In this document: one piece after another, positions 56,461 to 64,000 of the stretch
How the letters are laid out: every line of letters begins with the position of its first letter
Numbering within the stretch: position 1 is the first letter of the stretch
DNA from: CAVXXB01 sp963765585
GTDB taxonomy: Bacteria > Calditrichota > Calditrichia > JAJRVZ01
Assembly (NCBI GenBank): GCA_963765585.1
Contig: CAVXXB010000014.1
Span: forward strand, 310,001-374,000
DNA: 64,000 bases
Reading direction: 5' to 3'
The notes under the pieces: model-generated
Databases searched by the model: none
Told to the model about the DNA's origin: nothing
The model's input: only the letters and a program-made list of their open reading frames with translations
Position numbers and translations under genes: made by a program

Positions 56461-57743
56461 AATCTGTTTGCTTAGTTATGCCTTTGGTTCTGGTATTTTT
56501 CTGTTTTTCATGTTCGAGTCAGGATGACTCGGAGGATTCCCGGTTGCTATACTGGTCGGCAAATAATCCGTATGAAATAGAATTTGCCGAGAGTGTCGTC
56601 GGGAAATGGAATGTCGCGCATCCCAGAAAGCCCGTTCGATTTCAACCGGTGCCGGAAGGCCGGTCCAGCGAAGAATTTATTCTGGCTGCGGTGGTTGGTA
56701 AAACTACACCCGATATGTACTCAAATATGTGGCAGGGTGATGTGGAAACCTATGCCCGCGCCGGTGTTTTAATTCCCCTCGACACGCTCGATGGCTTTAT
56801 GGAATTTATCTATCAACGTTGTGACAGCGCGGTGATTTCTGAAGTTACTTCCACCGATGGTCATATTTATCAAATTCCCTGGAAAATCAATCCGATTATG
56901 CTGTTGTATAATAAAGGACTTATGGAATCGGCCGGTTTTGCTGAACCGCCTGCAACCTATTCTGAATTTATCAAGGCTGCTGAGAACGTATCTACCGATC
57001 TGGATGGCGATGGCTATGTAGATCGCTGGGTTGGCTATTCAAATGTGCTGGTCACATGGCTGCAGCGATTCTTCGATTTTTATTCGCTGTATCTTGGGGC
57101 ATCGGGTGGAGGAAAACTTGTTGACGGAGATAGCGTTGTTTTCAATAATAAAGCGGCGATAGAAACATTTCGTTTTTTGCAAAAGATGTATGCCAATAAC
57201 TATTTCTCTAAGGAATTGCTTTCGGCAAGACAGGATGTGTTTCTTGGCGGAATTATTGCGACCCGTTTTACCGGACCATGGGAAATAATTCATGCCGAAA
57301 AATTCAAGCCGAAGGGGTTTAGGTACGGGTTTAGCCATCTTCCCGTTCCCGATGATCATGTTGGGGATATTTATACCTACGGCGATCCCAAAAACATGGT
57401 TATATTTAACACCTGTTCTGATCCACAACGTGCCTGGGAATTCCTGCGCTTTGCCATCAACAAGGAAAATGATCTGGAATTCTTAAAAATTACAACCCAG
57501 TTGCCGCGGCGAAAAAATATTTTCGAAGACCCGTATTTTGCAGAGTATTTCACAGATAATCCGCGAATGATTCCTTTCGCAAAACAGTCGAAATTTGTCA
57601 GGGGAACAGATCCCACTCCGGCATTAAAAGAGATCTTTGATGTCATCTCGCGGGAATACGAAGCCTGCGTTATACATAGTGTAAAAACCCCGGAACAAGC
57701 CATTGCCGATGCGGCGAAGTGGGCACAATTACTACTCGATTGA
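56451..57743 (+). CDS. ABC sugar-binding lipoprotein
   Basis: Start at ATG 56451, nine bases after GGGA and overlapping the previous stop; ATG 56442 is possible. The signal ends CFSC (lipobox). About 430 residues of a cluster-B extracellular solute-binding protein: LLYWSANNPYEIEFAESVVGKWN, TTPDMYSNMWQGDVETYARAGVLIPLD, IPWKINPIMLLYNKGLMESAGF, ATRFTGPWEIIH. It delivers oligosaccharide to the permeases that follow; by context probably mannosides. Confidence 0.9.
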   Translation: MVLKSVCLVMPLVLVFFCFSCSSQDDSEDSRLLYWSANNPYEIEFAESVVGKWNVAHPRKPVRFQPVPEGRSSEEFILAAVVGKTTPDMYSNMWQGDVETYARAGVLIPLDTLDGFMEFIYQRCDSAVISEVTSTDGHIYQIPWKINPIMLLYNKGLMESAGFAEPPATYSEFIKAAENVSTDLDGDGYVDRWVGYSNVLVTWLQRFFDFYSLYLGASGGGKLVDGDSVVFNNKAAIETFRFLQKMYANNYFSKELLSARQDVFLGGIIATRFTGPWEIIHAEKFKPKGFRYGFSHLPVPDDHVGDIYTYGDPKNMVIFNTCSDPQRAWEFLRFAINKENDLEFLKITTQLPRRKNIFEDPYFAEYFTDNPRMIPFAKQSKFVRGTDPTPALKEIFDVISREYEACVIHSVKTPEQAIADAAKWAQLLLD

Positions 57744-57751
57744 GGTTATAG

Positions 57752-58609
57752 TTGATTAAAAAATCAAAATTGACACCATATTTAATGGTTTCACCTTATC
57801 TGTTCCACTTTCTGGTATTTGTGGCCTTTCCGGTCATATTTTCCTTTGTGCTGATGTTTCACCGCTGGAATATTATATCACCAATGGAATATGTAGGTCT
57901 GAATAATTTTACACGTCTTTTTCAAGATGCCCTGTTTTTTAAAGCCATAATAAATACATTTATTTTTCTGACAATTCATATTCCGTTACAGATTATACTG
58001 GCACTATTTTTGGCAGAACTCTTAAATCAGCAAATCAGGTTCAGATCTTTTTTCCGGGCCGCATATTTTCTACCGGTGGTGATTTCGGGTGTCGTAGTAA
58101 CCATATTATGGCAACAATTGTACGGCCTCGATATGGGTCTGTTTAATCGCATACTGGTAGCACTTGGTTTAAATAAGGTCGGATGGCTTATTGACCCGGC
58201 GATGGCCATGCCTTCCATCGCCATTATGGCCACATGGAAAAATGTTGGATTGTATGTTGTCCTGTTTCTGGTGGGTCTGCAAGGGGTGCCTCCGCACTAT
58301 TATGAAGCAGCCGATATTGATGGCGCGACACATTGGCAAAAATTCAGATACATCACACTACCGGCCATTAATCCGACTATTTTCATGGTTGTTATCCTAT
58401 CCACGTTGGGTGGATTCTCTCTATTCATCGAGCCGTATATCATGACCGGTGGCGGACCATTAAACAGCACTATTTCTGCCATGTTGTATATCTATAAACA
58501 GGGATTTTCATTTTATCATATGGGATATGCGGCAGCGCTCGGATTCTTTTTTGCTGCGATTATCATGATAGTAGTCGTGCTTCAGAAGAAGTTTATTGAA
58601 AAGGGATAG
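57752..58609 (+). CDS. ABC sugar permease (MalF/UgpA type)
   Basis: TTG start at 57752, seven bases after GAGG. 285 residues with six membrane segments and the ATPase-docking loop YYEAADIDGATHWQKFRYITLPAINPT, the EAA motif of the inner-membrane permease. It is 8 bp after the binding protein gene. Confidence 0.92.
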   Translation: MIKKSKLTPYLMVSPYLFHFLVFVAFPVIFSFVLMFHRWNIISPMEYVGLNNFTRLFQDALFFKAIINTFIFLTIHIPLQIILALFLAELLNQQIRFRSFFRAAYFLPVVISGVVVTILWQQLYGLDMGLFNRILVALGLNKVGWLIDPAMAMPSIAIMATWKNVGLYVVLFLVGLQGVPPHYYEAADIDGATHWQKFRYITLPAINPTIFMVVILSTLGGFSLFIEPYIMTGGGPLNSTISAMLYIYKQGFSFYHMGYAAALGFFFAAIIMIVVVLQKKFIEKG

Positions 58610-58853
58610 AATTCAGTTATTTCGTCAAAAAAATAGCACACGGATTTCGCGGATTAAACGGATTTTCACGGGGCGTTAAACAATATAGGTTACCTGACGG
58701 GTATGCACTCTCTGGTTTCCAAACTGAGTTTGGGAACCCAATTGTGTTCCCAAGTTCAACTTGGGAACAAGAATATCAAAATTCCGTCAATCCTGTTATC
58801 CTGTCTAAAAAAAACACTAGTCATATAGCACAATATATAAAGAAGCAGGCCAA
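58610..58853. repeat. Repeat insertion inside the ABC operon
   Basis: GCACACGGATTTCGCGG…GATTTTCACGG words near 58637-58670 are inverted with respect to similar words near 10793-10850. Two related hairpins follow: TTTCCAAACTGAGTTTGGGA near 58716, and GTTCCCAAGTT-C-AACTTGGGAAC at 58746-58768, a perfect 11-bp stem. No gene. Confidence 0.7.
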
Positions 58854-59663
58854 ATGAAAAAGTGGTTGATATATTCGGGATTATTGGTTGGTGGACTGAT
58901 GTTTATCTATCCGTTCTATTGGATGATCATCGCATCATTATCCCCGGAGCAGGAGATAGCAGGACTGACATTTTTGCCATCCGGATTCAGTTTGCATAGT
59001 TATTTGCACATGTTCCAAAAAATTGCAATTGGCAGAGCATTTTTTAACAGCATGTTTGTATCGGTCTCTATCACAGCCGGAGTATTGGTGTTCAGTTCGA
59101 TGGTCGGATATGCACTTTCCAGATTACAATTTCGCGGTAGTAATGTTATTTTTTATATTATTATTTTCACGATGACATTGCCATTTCAGATCACTCTTAT
59201 ACCACAATACATATTGATCGTTAAGCTGGGATGGGCTAATACTTATTATGCCTTGATTATTCCATATCTGGTCAGTACGATGGGAATACTCCTATTCAGA
59301 CAATATTTTATGAGCATCCCCCAGGATCTGATAGATGCGGCCAGGATTGATGGATGTGGTGAATTGAGAATATTGTTTCGCATATTGTGGCCAAATTCGA
59401 TCCCGGCATTGGTGACCGTTGGCATTCTTACTTTTATGGCAGCATGGAACGAAGTTCTGTGGCCGCTTATTGTAATCCGAACCGAGGAAGCAATGACCAT
59501 GCCGCAAATGGTGACTCTTTTTGCCGTGGGTGGAAGGGCGGAATCCCAATTGGGCACAAAACTGGCTGCGGCTGCGACATTGGCAATCCCGGTACTTGTT
59601 ACTTATTCATTCTTCCAGAGATATTTTATTCAAAGTATGGCTTCGACCGGCTTAAAGGAGTAA
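58854..59663 (+). CDS. ABC sugar permease (MalG/UgpE type)
   Basis: 269 residues, six membrane segments, opening with GGLMFIYPFYWMIIASL and carrying the EAA-type loop DLIDAARIDGCGELRILFRILWPNSIPAL. It pairs with the permease at 57752. No ATPase gene is present in this window, so a shared MsmK/UgpC-type ATPase elsewhere is likely. Gap to the GH130 gene is 3 bp. Confidence 0.92.
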   Translation: MKKWLIYSGLLVGGLMFIYPFYWMIIASLSPEQEIAGLTFLPSGFSLHSYLHMFQKIAIGRAFFNSMFVSVSITAGVLVFSSMVGYALSRLQFRGSNVIFYIIIFTMTLPFQITLIPQYILIVKLGWANTYYALIIPYLVSTMGILLFRQYFMSIPQDLIDAARIDGCGELRILFRILWPNSIPALVTVGILTFMAAWNEVLWPLIVIRTEEAMTMPQMVTLFAVGGRAESQLGTKLAAAATLAIPVLVTYSFFQRYFIQSMASTGLKE

Positions 59664-59666
59664 GCA

Positions 59667-60882
59667 ATGGAAATTCAGATAAAACGCCATAAATATAATC
59701 TGAATCCTGATATTACACGGGTGGTGTGTAATTATTTTTCTTATGGGGATGAAGCAAGAATAAAACGGATTGCAGACCGGGTTTCAGGCTTGAATGAAAA
59801 AGAATCTGAAAATGAATATAATCGTTTGCTGAGAGATTTTTCACCTCGACACAAAAATTTTATCAAACTGATCGAAAGCAATTATAAAAAAGTAGAAGGC
59901 TTATTATCTGAAACTACAACTCTCTCCGATCTTAAAAAACAGTTGATTGGTGCATATTTTAGCAGTGAATATTCATTTGAGGCTGCGGCTTTAATGAATC
60001 CCTCCATGGTCCCGGGTCAAACAAACGATTCGTTCGTTTTGAGTCTGCGACAGGTTGGTGAGGGGCATATATCCTCGATTGGTTTCCGAAACGGTATGAT
60101 TGATAAGGCAGGCAATATTAGTGCGAAAAAGCTTCCGCATATGCGCAACTGCCACAGGTCGATGATCAGGGACCTGACATCCGGTTACATTTTGATGAAG
60201 ATTCCCTACTATCAGAACGCATCGTATTCCCAACCGCACCGGATGAGTGTAATGGTATGGAGGATGCCCGGTTTGTAAAATTTGAAGATGACCAATACTA
60301 TGCGACTTTTACTGCTTATGACGGACATAAAATTACAATTAAAATGCTGGTGACAAAAGACTTCCTCGATTTCACAGTTAAAAAATTACATGGCCGGGGT
60401 GTCAAAAATAAGGGGATGGCATTGTTTCCGGAAAAGATCGATGGAAAATTCGCTATGATTGCCCGCCATGATGGTGAAAACCTCTATTATATGTTGTCGG
60501 ATAAAATTGATCATTGGGAAGATGCATCTCTGATTGCGCAACCGCTTGAATCCTGGGAATTTGTACAAATCGGTAATTGCGGCTCGCCGATGAGGACAGA
60601 TCATGGCTGGATACTGCTGACCCATGCCGTGGGTGCCATGCGCCAATATGTTATTAGTGCGTACTTGCTGGATCTTCAAGATCCGCAAAAATAATCGGAC
60701 GTTTAAAAGATCCGCTTATCATACCGGATGAGAGTGAGCGGGAAGGATATGTACCCAATGTGGTTTACTCATGCGGTGGCATGATCCATAACCGGGAATT
60801 GTTCATTCCATATGCCAAATCAGACCACCGGTCCGGGTTTGCATCAATTGGAGTGGATGATTTAATAAGGCAGATGAAATAA
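59667..60882 (+). CDS. GH130 glycoside phosphorylase/hydrolase (long form), frameshifted twice
   Basis: A helical N-terminal part (ARIKRIADRVSGLNEKESE … SPRHKNFIKLIESNYKKVEG, IGAYFSSEYSFEAAALMNPSMV) precedes the five-bladed GH130 propeller: FVLSLRQVGEGHISSIGF, CNGMEDARFV with the catalytic Asp (codon at 60263), KNKGMALFPEKIDGKFAMIAR, GNCGSPMRTDHGWILLTHAVG, VPNVVYSCG. Two -1 breaks, both in runs of five A (60126-60130 and about 60684-60688), split it; adding one A at each gives a continuous ~406-residue enzyme ending at 60882. GH130 enzymes act on β-mannosides, mostly as phosphorylases. The specificity of this long form is not certain. Confidence 0.86.
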
Positions 60883-61163
60883 CGCAGTCTGTTTATTACA
60901 TTAAGGTGAAGGGGCAAAAGGGCAACAGGAGAAATTTCTAATGTCAAAATCGAAATGCCAAATCAATTATCAATGACCAATTACATAATTTACTTTAATA
61001 TTTATGCATTTGATTTTGGACATTCATTTGACATTCGGATTTGGTCATTGGACATTTTTTTAATATGTCTTCGTGTTCTTCGTGGTAAAATCTTTTAATT
61101 AGCAAATGGGAAAGTACAAGATTCACCTTGATAAATAATATTACTCGTAATACAAAGGAATAA
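60883..61163. repeat. Spacer with inverted AATGTC/GACATT words
   Basis: AATGTCAAAATCGAAATGCC (about 60939) and AATGACCAATT face GACATTCATTTGACATTCGG (about 61019) and GGTCATTGGACATT in inverted order, so the ~120-bp stretch can fold back. CTTCGTGTTCTTCGTGG follows at about 61068. No gene. Confidence 0.55.
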
Positions 61164-62079
61164 ATGATGAAAAATGTGGAACGCTGCCCCGATAATCCGA
61201 TTATTACTTCCAATGATGTGCCGTTCAGAGTAAATAGTATTTTTAATGCTGGTGCAGTCAAAGTTAAAGATGAATACCTGCTGTTATGCCGGATTGAATT
61301 ACCCAGTGGTCGTTCCGCTTTCATAATAGCCCGAAGTAAAAACGGTATAAATTTTTCAGTTGATAAACATCCTTGTATGAGTCTGGAAAATCATGGTGAG
61401 TGGAATGAATATGTAGAATGGGGAATTGAAGACCCCAGAATTACATTTATTGACAATCAATATTATATTTTATATACAGGATATTCACGCCTCGAGCCCA
61501 CGGTGATGCTGGCAAAAACCTATGACTTTAAAAAATTTGAAATCATAGGAACGATATACAGTACCATCAAATAAAGATGCGGTTCTCTTTCCCGAAAAGA
61601 TAAACGGAAAATACTGGAAAATAGACCGGCCTTCGGGTGAATCCCGCCGGGATATGTGGATAAGCGAAAGCCCCGATCTGATCCATTGGGGGCAATACAG
61701 ATTTTTGATGGAAGGGAAACCCGGCAGCTGGGAACAGAATAAAATTGGCGCTTCGGCACCCCCGATCAAAACAAAAAAAGGATGGTTGATGATCTATCAT
61801 GGGGTTCGTGGGTTCGGGGTTAGTTCCATATATCGTCAGGGGATTGTGCTGCTGGATTCGGAAAAACCATGGAAAGTTATTGGCCGAAGCAGGATTCCGT
61901 TTCTGTCACCGGAAATGGATTATGAGCGGGTTGGGGACGTTCCCAATGTCGTATTTACCACAGGATGGATTCGCGAAAATAACGGCGAAATAAAAATTTA
62001 CTATTCCGGTGCCGATATGAATATCTGTTTGGCTGAAACAACCGAGGACCATCTACTTTCATTGTGTGAGAAAATATGA
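61164..62079 (+). CDS. GH130 mannoside phosphorylase (short form), frameshifted
   Basis: Starts at ATG 61164 or 61167 after AAAGGAA. The propeller carries VNSIFNAGAVKV, the catalytic loop GIEDPRIT (Asp90), then after a +1 break at 61558-61562 (ACAGT) KDAVLFPEKINGKYWKIDRPS, KIGASAPPIKTKKGWLMIYHGV, VGDVPNVVFTTGW and IYYSGADMNICLAE. The restored length of ~304 residues suits the compact β-1,4-mannooligosaccharide / mannosylglucose phosphorylase group. It would release mannose-1-phosphate using phosphate, probably in the cytoplasm since no signal peptide is seen. It overlaps the next gene by 4 bp (ATGA). Confidence 0.9.
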
Positions 62080-63377
62080 AACGAATCTATCAGTTCATCA
62101 ACTTCATTCTTTTGGTATTAGTATTTTTTGCTTGTGCCAATCATGACAAACAACCGCCTATGACGCTTGTGAATTTGTCGCACCTGGATCATCTGTATCA
62201 GGATGTTACATATGGTGATAGTCAATTCGGCATCATCCACATTTACAGCGATTATCCGGACTATAACTATGCCTGGGAAAAGCATGAAGGTATTGCCTGT
62301 GTTGATGATGTTGCCCGGGCGTTGGTTGTTTATATCAATCATTATCAGAAAACCGGCAATGAGGAATCATTACGCAAGTCGAGGCAGTTAGTCCGGTGCT
62401 TACTATTTATGAGAGCAGATAATGGTTATTTTTATAATTTTATACTCGAAGATAATTCAATAAATAAAACCTATCAGAGGAGTCTCCCCGAAGCAAACTG
62501 GTGGTCATGGCGCGCCCTCTGGGCTATGTTGGAGGCACTTCCGACAATGGAAAAGACCGATCCGGAATTGGCTGATCAAATTAACAAGACGGTCTCAGTT
62601 TCACTCAGAGCCATATTAAAAGACCGCGTGTTTGAAAAAAAGTTTACTCAGGAGTCGGGGTTTGACATACCTGACTGGCTGGTCTTTGGTTCGGCAGCCG
62701 ATCAGACGGCGATCCTGATCAGTGCACTATGTCTGTACCCCCAATTTGATTCTTCAGATAAAATCCCGGAGTATGTATCGCAACTGGCATCCGCGCTGGA
62801 AAAAATGCAGGCGGGAGATAAAAATAACTTCCCCTATGGCGTTTTTCTGAGCTGGAAGAATATCTGGCATGGTTGGGGCCATCTACAGTCATATGCTTTG
62901 TTATCAGCGAGTGAAAAATTAGAGAATACATCATTCCAAAATGCAGCTCTAAGTGAAATAAATGGATTTTATTCATATTTACTTAAAGAAAACTTTTTTG
63001 CAGAACTACATTTTGCTAAAGAAGACCAGCAGATAAAAGCAGTAGATATACAAAAATATCCACAAATTGCCTATATCATTCGACCAATGGTGTTTGCTTG
63101 TGTTAAGGCTTACGAGATAACCAAGGATGAGAAATATTTAATAAAAGCAGCAAATATTTCTTCCTGGCTTTTTGGTAAAAATATGGCAGAAAAAGCCATG
63201 TATAACCCACATACCGGCCGTTGTTTTGATGGTATCCAGAGTGAAAAAGAGATAAATAAAAATTCCGGTGCCGAGTCTACTATTGAAGCACTATTAACTC
63301 TGCAAATGCTGGAGAAATATCCGCAAGCATATCAACATCTACTGGACATTATTCAATCACTAAATAGAGATTCTTAA
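62076..63377 (+). CDS. (α/α)6-barrel-like lipoprotein linked to GH130
   Basis: 433 residues; lipobox at VFFAC. Overlap ATGA with the GH130 stop shows translational coupling. After the signal, an α-helical repeat pattern with KHEGIACVDDVARALVVYIN near residues 70-90 resembles the all-helical domain with a CVDDNARAL motif that accompanies GH130 enzymes and GT4 glycosyltransferases elsewhere. Trp-rich stretches ANWWSWRALWAML and WKNIWHGWGHLQSYAL would line a sugar-binding groove. A glycosidase or mannan-processing role is plausible but unproven; I know no characterised member. Confidence 0.7.
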   Translation: MKRIYQFINFILLVLVFFACANHDKQPPMTLVNLSHLDHLYQDVTYGDSQFGIIHIYSDYPDYNYAWEKHEGIACVDDVARALVVYINHYQKTGNEESLRKSRQLVRCLLFMRADNGYFYNFILEDNSINKTYQRSLPEANWWSWRALWAMLEALPTMEKTDPELADQINKTVSVSLRAILKDRVFEKKFTQESGFDIPDWLVFGSAADQTAILISALCLYPQFDSSDKIPEYVSQLASALEKMQAGDKNNFPYGVFLSWKNIWHGWGHLQSYALLSASEKLENTSFQNAALSEINGFYSYLLKENFFAELHFAKEDQQIKAVDIQKYPQIAYIIRPMVFACVKAYEITKDEKYLIKAANISSWLFGKNMAEKAMYNPHTGRCFDGIQSEKEINKNSGAESTIEALLTLQMLEKYPQAYQHLLDIIQSLNRDS

Positions 63378-63760
63378 ACAATATAAATATGTCATCCTGA
63401 ACTTGCCTGTCCCGAACTTGTTTCGGGAATTCAGGATCCAAAACATTTCTAACTTGAATTATTGAATATTTACTCGCGCAAAGCCGCAAAGACGCAAAGA
63501 AAAATATATTAGATTAAAAATGAAGAATTTGCAGTAACCGTATGCAATTGACATGGGCAATCACAATTTACTAATTACCAGTTCCTAATTCCTAATTGTC
63601 TTTTTCTGCGTCTCTGCGTCTTTGCGAGAAATGAATTATCCTGGCTAAACAGATAGTACAAAATTAATATTAATGGCCAATTTTTTCTGGCAGTACTGGC
63701 ATTAAAAACGGAAAACTGGTAATCTCAAGACTATCATACTTGAATTAAAGGAACTGAAAG
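63378..63760. repeat. Repeat-rich spacer
   Basis: GTCATCCTGAACTTGCC…CCCGAACTTGTTTCGGGAATTCAGGATCC (about 63391-63440) is a nested hairpin repeat; CGCAAAGC/CGCAAAGA words (about 63476) face TCTGCGTC words (about 63605) in inverted orientation; TTCCTAATTCCTAATTG lies near 63581. No gene is supported over ~380 bp. Confidence 0.6.
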
Positions 63761-64000
63761 ATGAAAATGCAACATATTATTAGTGAGAACTGGAAATTCC
63801 GTCTTGCCGAGAATCAGGATAGCCCGATACCCGAAATTACATCCGATAAATGGCAATCCGCAACGATTCCGGGAACCGTTCATACAGATTTACTTGATTC
63901 AGAATTGATACCGGATCCTTTTTATGCAAAAAATGAAATAGATGTGCAATGGATTGGTGAGCGAGACTGGGAATATAAAACACATTTTGACTTTCCTGCG
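63761..64000 (+). CDS. GH2 β-mannosidase, 3'-truncated by the window
   Basis: ATG 63761 is eight bases after AAAGGA. The 80 visible residues are the N-terminal sugar-binding β-domain of β-mannosidases: WKFRLAENQDSPIPE, then ATIPGTVHTDLLDSELIPDP and the highly typical ERDWEYKTHF. The catalytic barrel lies beyond the window. No signal peptide is seen. It would remove β-mannose residues, completing the GH130-based mannoside pathway. Confidence 0.88.
   Translation, partial: MKMQHIISENWKFRLAENQDSPIPEITSDKWQSATIPGTVHTDLLDSELIPDPFYAKNEIDVQWIGERDWEYKTHFDFPA

Overview
The window is about 64 kb of a Gram-negative, polysaccharide-degrading bacterium. Many secreted proteins end in the 'NYPNPFNP…GxYxxxWD…SGxYxYxL…KKMxLxK' C-terminal domain of the type IX secretion / Por-sorting type. 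TonB-dependent receptors, PorV-like barrels and lipoproteins are abundant. I saw no SusD, integrase, transposase, tRNA, rRNA or CRISPR. This fits the Calditrichota / KSB1 / Marinimicrobia / Ignavibacteria neighbourhood of the FCB group; I cannot place it more precisely. Base composition is moderately AT-rich.

Layout. (1) 1-1523: 3' part of an L-lactate permease. (2) 1.8-17.8 kb: β-glucan and chitin/GlcNAc genes: two GH16 enzymes, a Tat-exported sugar isomerase-like protein, a β-propeller lipoprotein, a sodium:solute symporter, a CotH-kinase protein and a GH18 lipoprotein, then an operon of ROK repressor, NagX-like acyltransferase and ROK kinase, followed by a GH20 hexosaminidase. Three matching operator-like sites (5629, 12181, 15661) suggest the ROK protein controls part of this block. 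(3) 18.0-34.4 kb: two secreted glycan-binding proteins, then TonB receptor, 1189-aa secreted protein, PorV-like barrel, parvulin-like lipoprotein, and a GH16 lichenase whose domain order is circularly permuted as in the Fibrobacter enzyme. (4) 34.7-41.1 kb: a large CotH/lamin-tail protein followed by an HlyD-like, VTC-domain and DUF4956 operon. (5) 41.2-64 kb: a zinc dehydrogenase (minus strand), a LacI regulator with a well-formed promoter and operator, a secreted protein with three ~365-residue repeats, a second TonB receptor / giant protein / PorV / foldase cassette, an ABC sugar importer (binding protein plus two permeases, no ATPase here), two GH130 enzymes, an (α/α)6-type lipoprotein and the start of a GH2 β-mannosidase. 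This looks like a β-mannoside utilisation locus.

How it fits together (inference): surface enzymes and binding proteins exported through a type IX-like route cut and hold glycans; the TonB receptor with its giant partner brings oligosaccharides across the outer membrane; periplasmic enzymes, the symporter and the ABC system finish the job. The duplicated receptor-giant-PorV-foldase cassette stands where other phyla have SusC/SusD and is the best candidate for an undescribed system.

Two genome-level oddities. About twelve single-base frame breaks interrupt otherwise conserved genes, and four of the eight +1 breaks fall on the same pentamer, ACAGT. The intergenic regions are filled with diverged tandem words, mostly of 7-nt period, often in inverted pairs.
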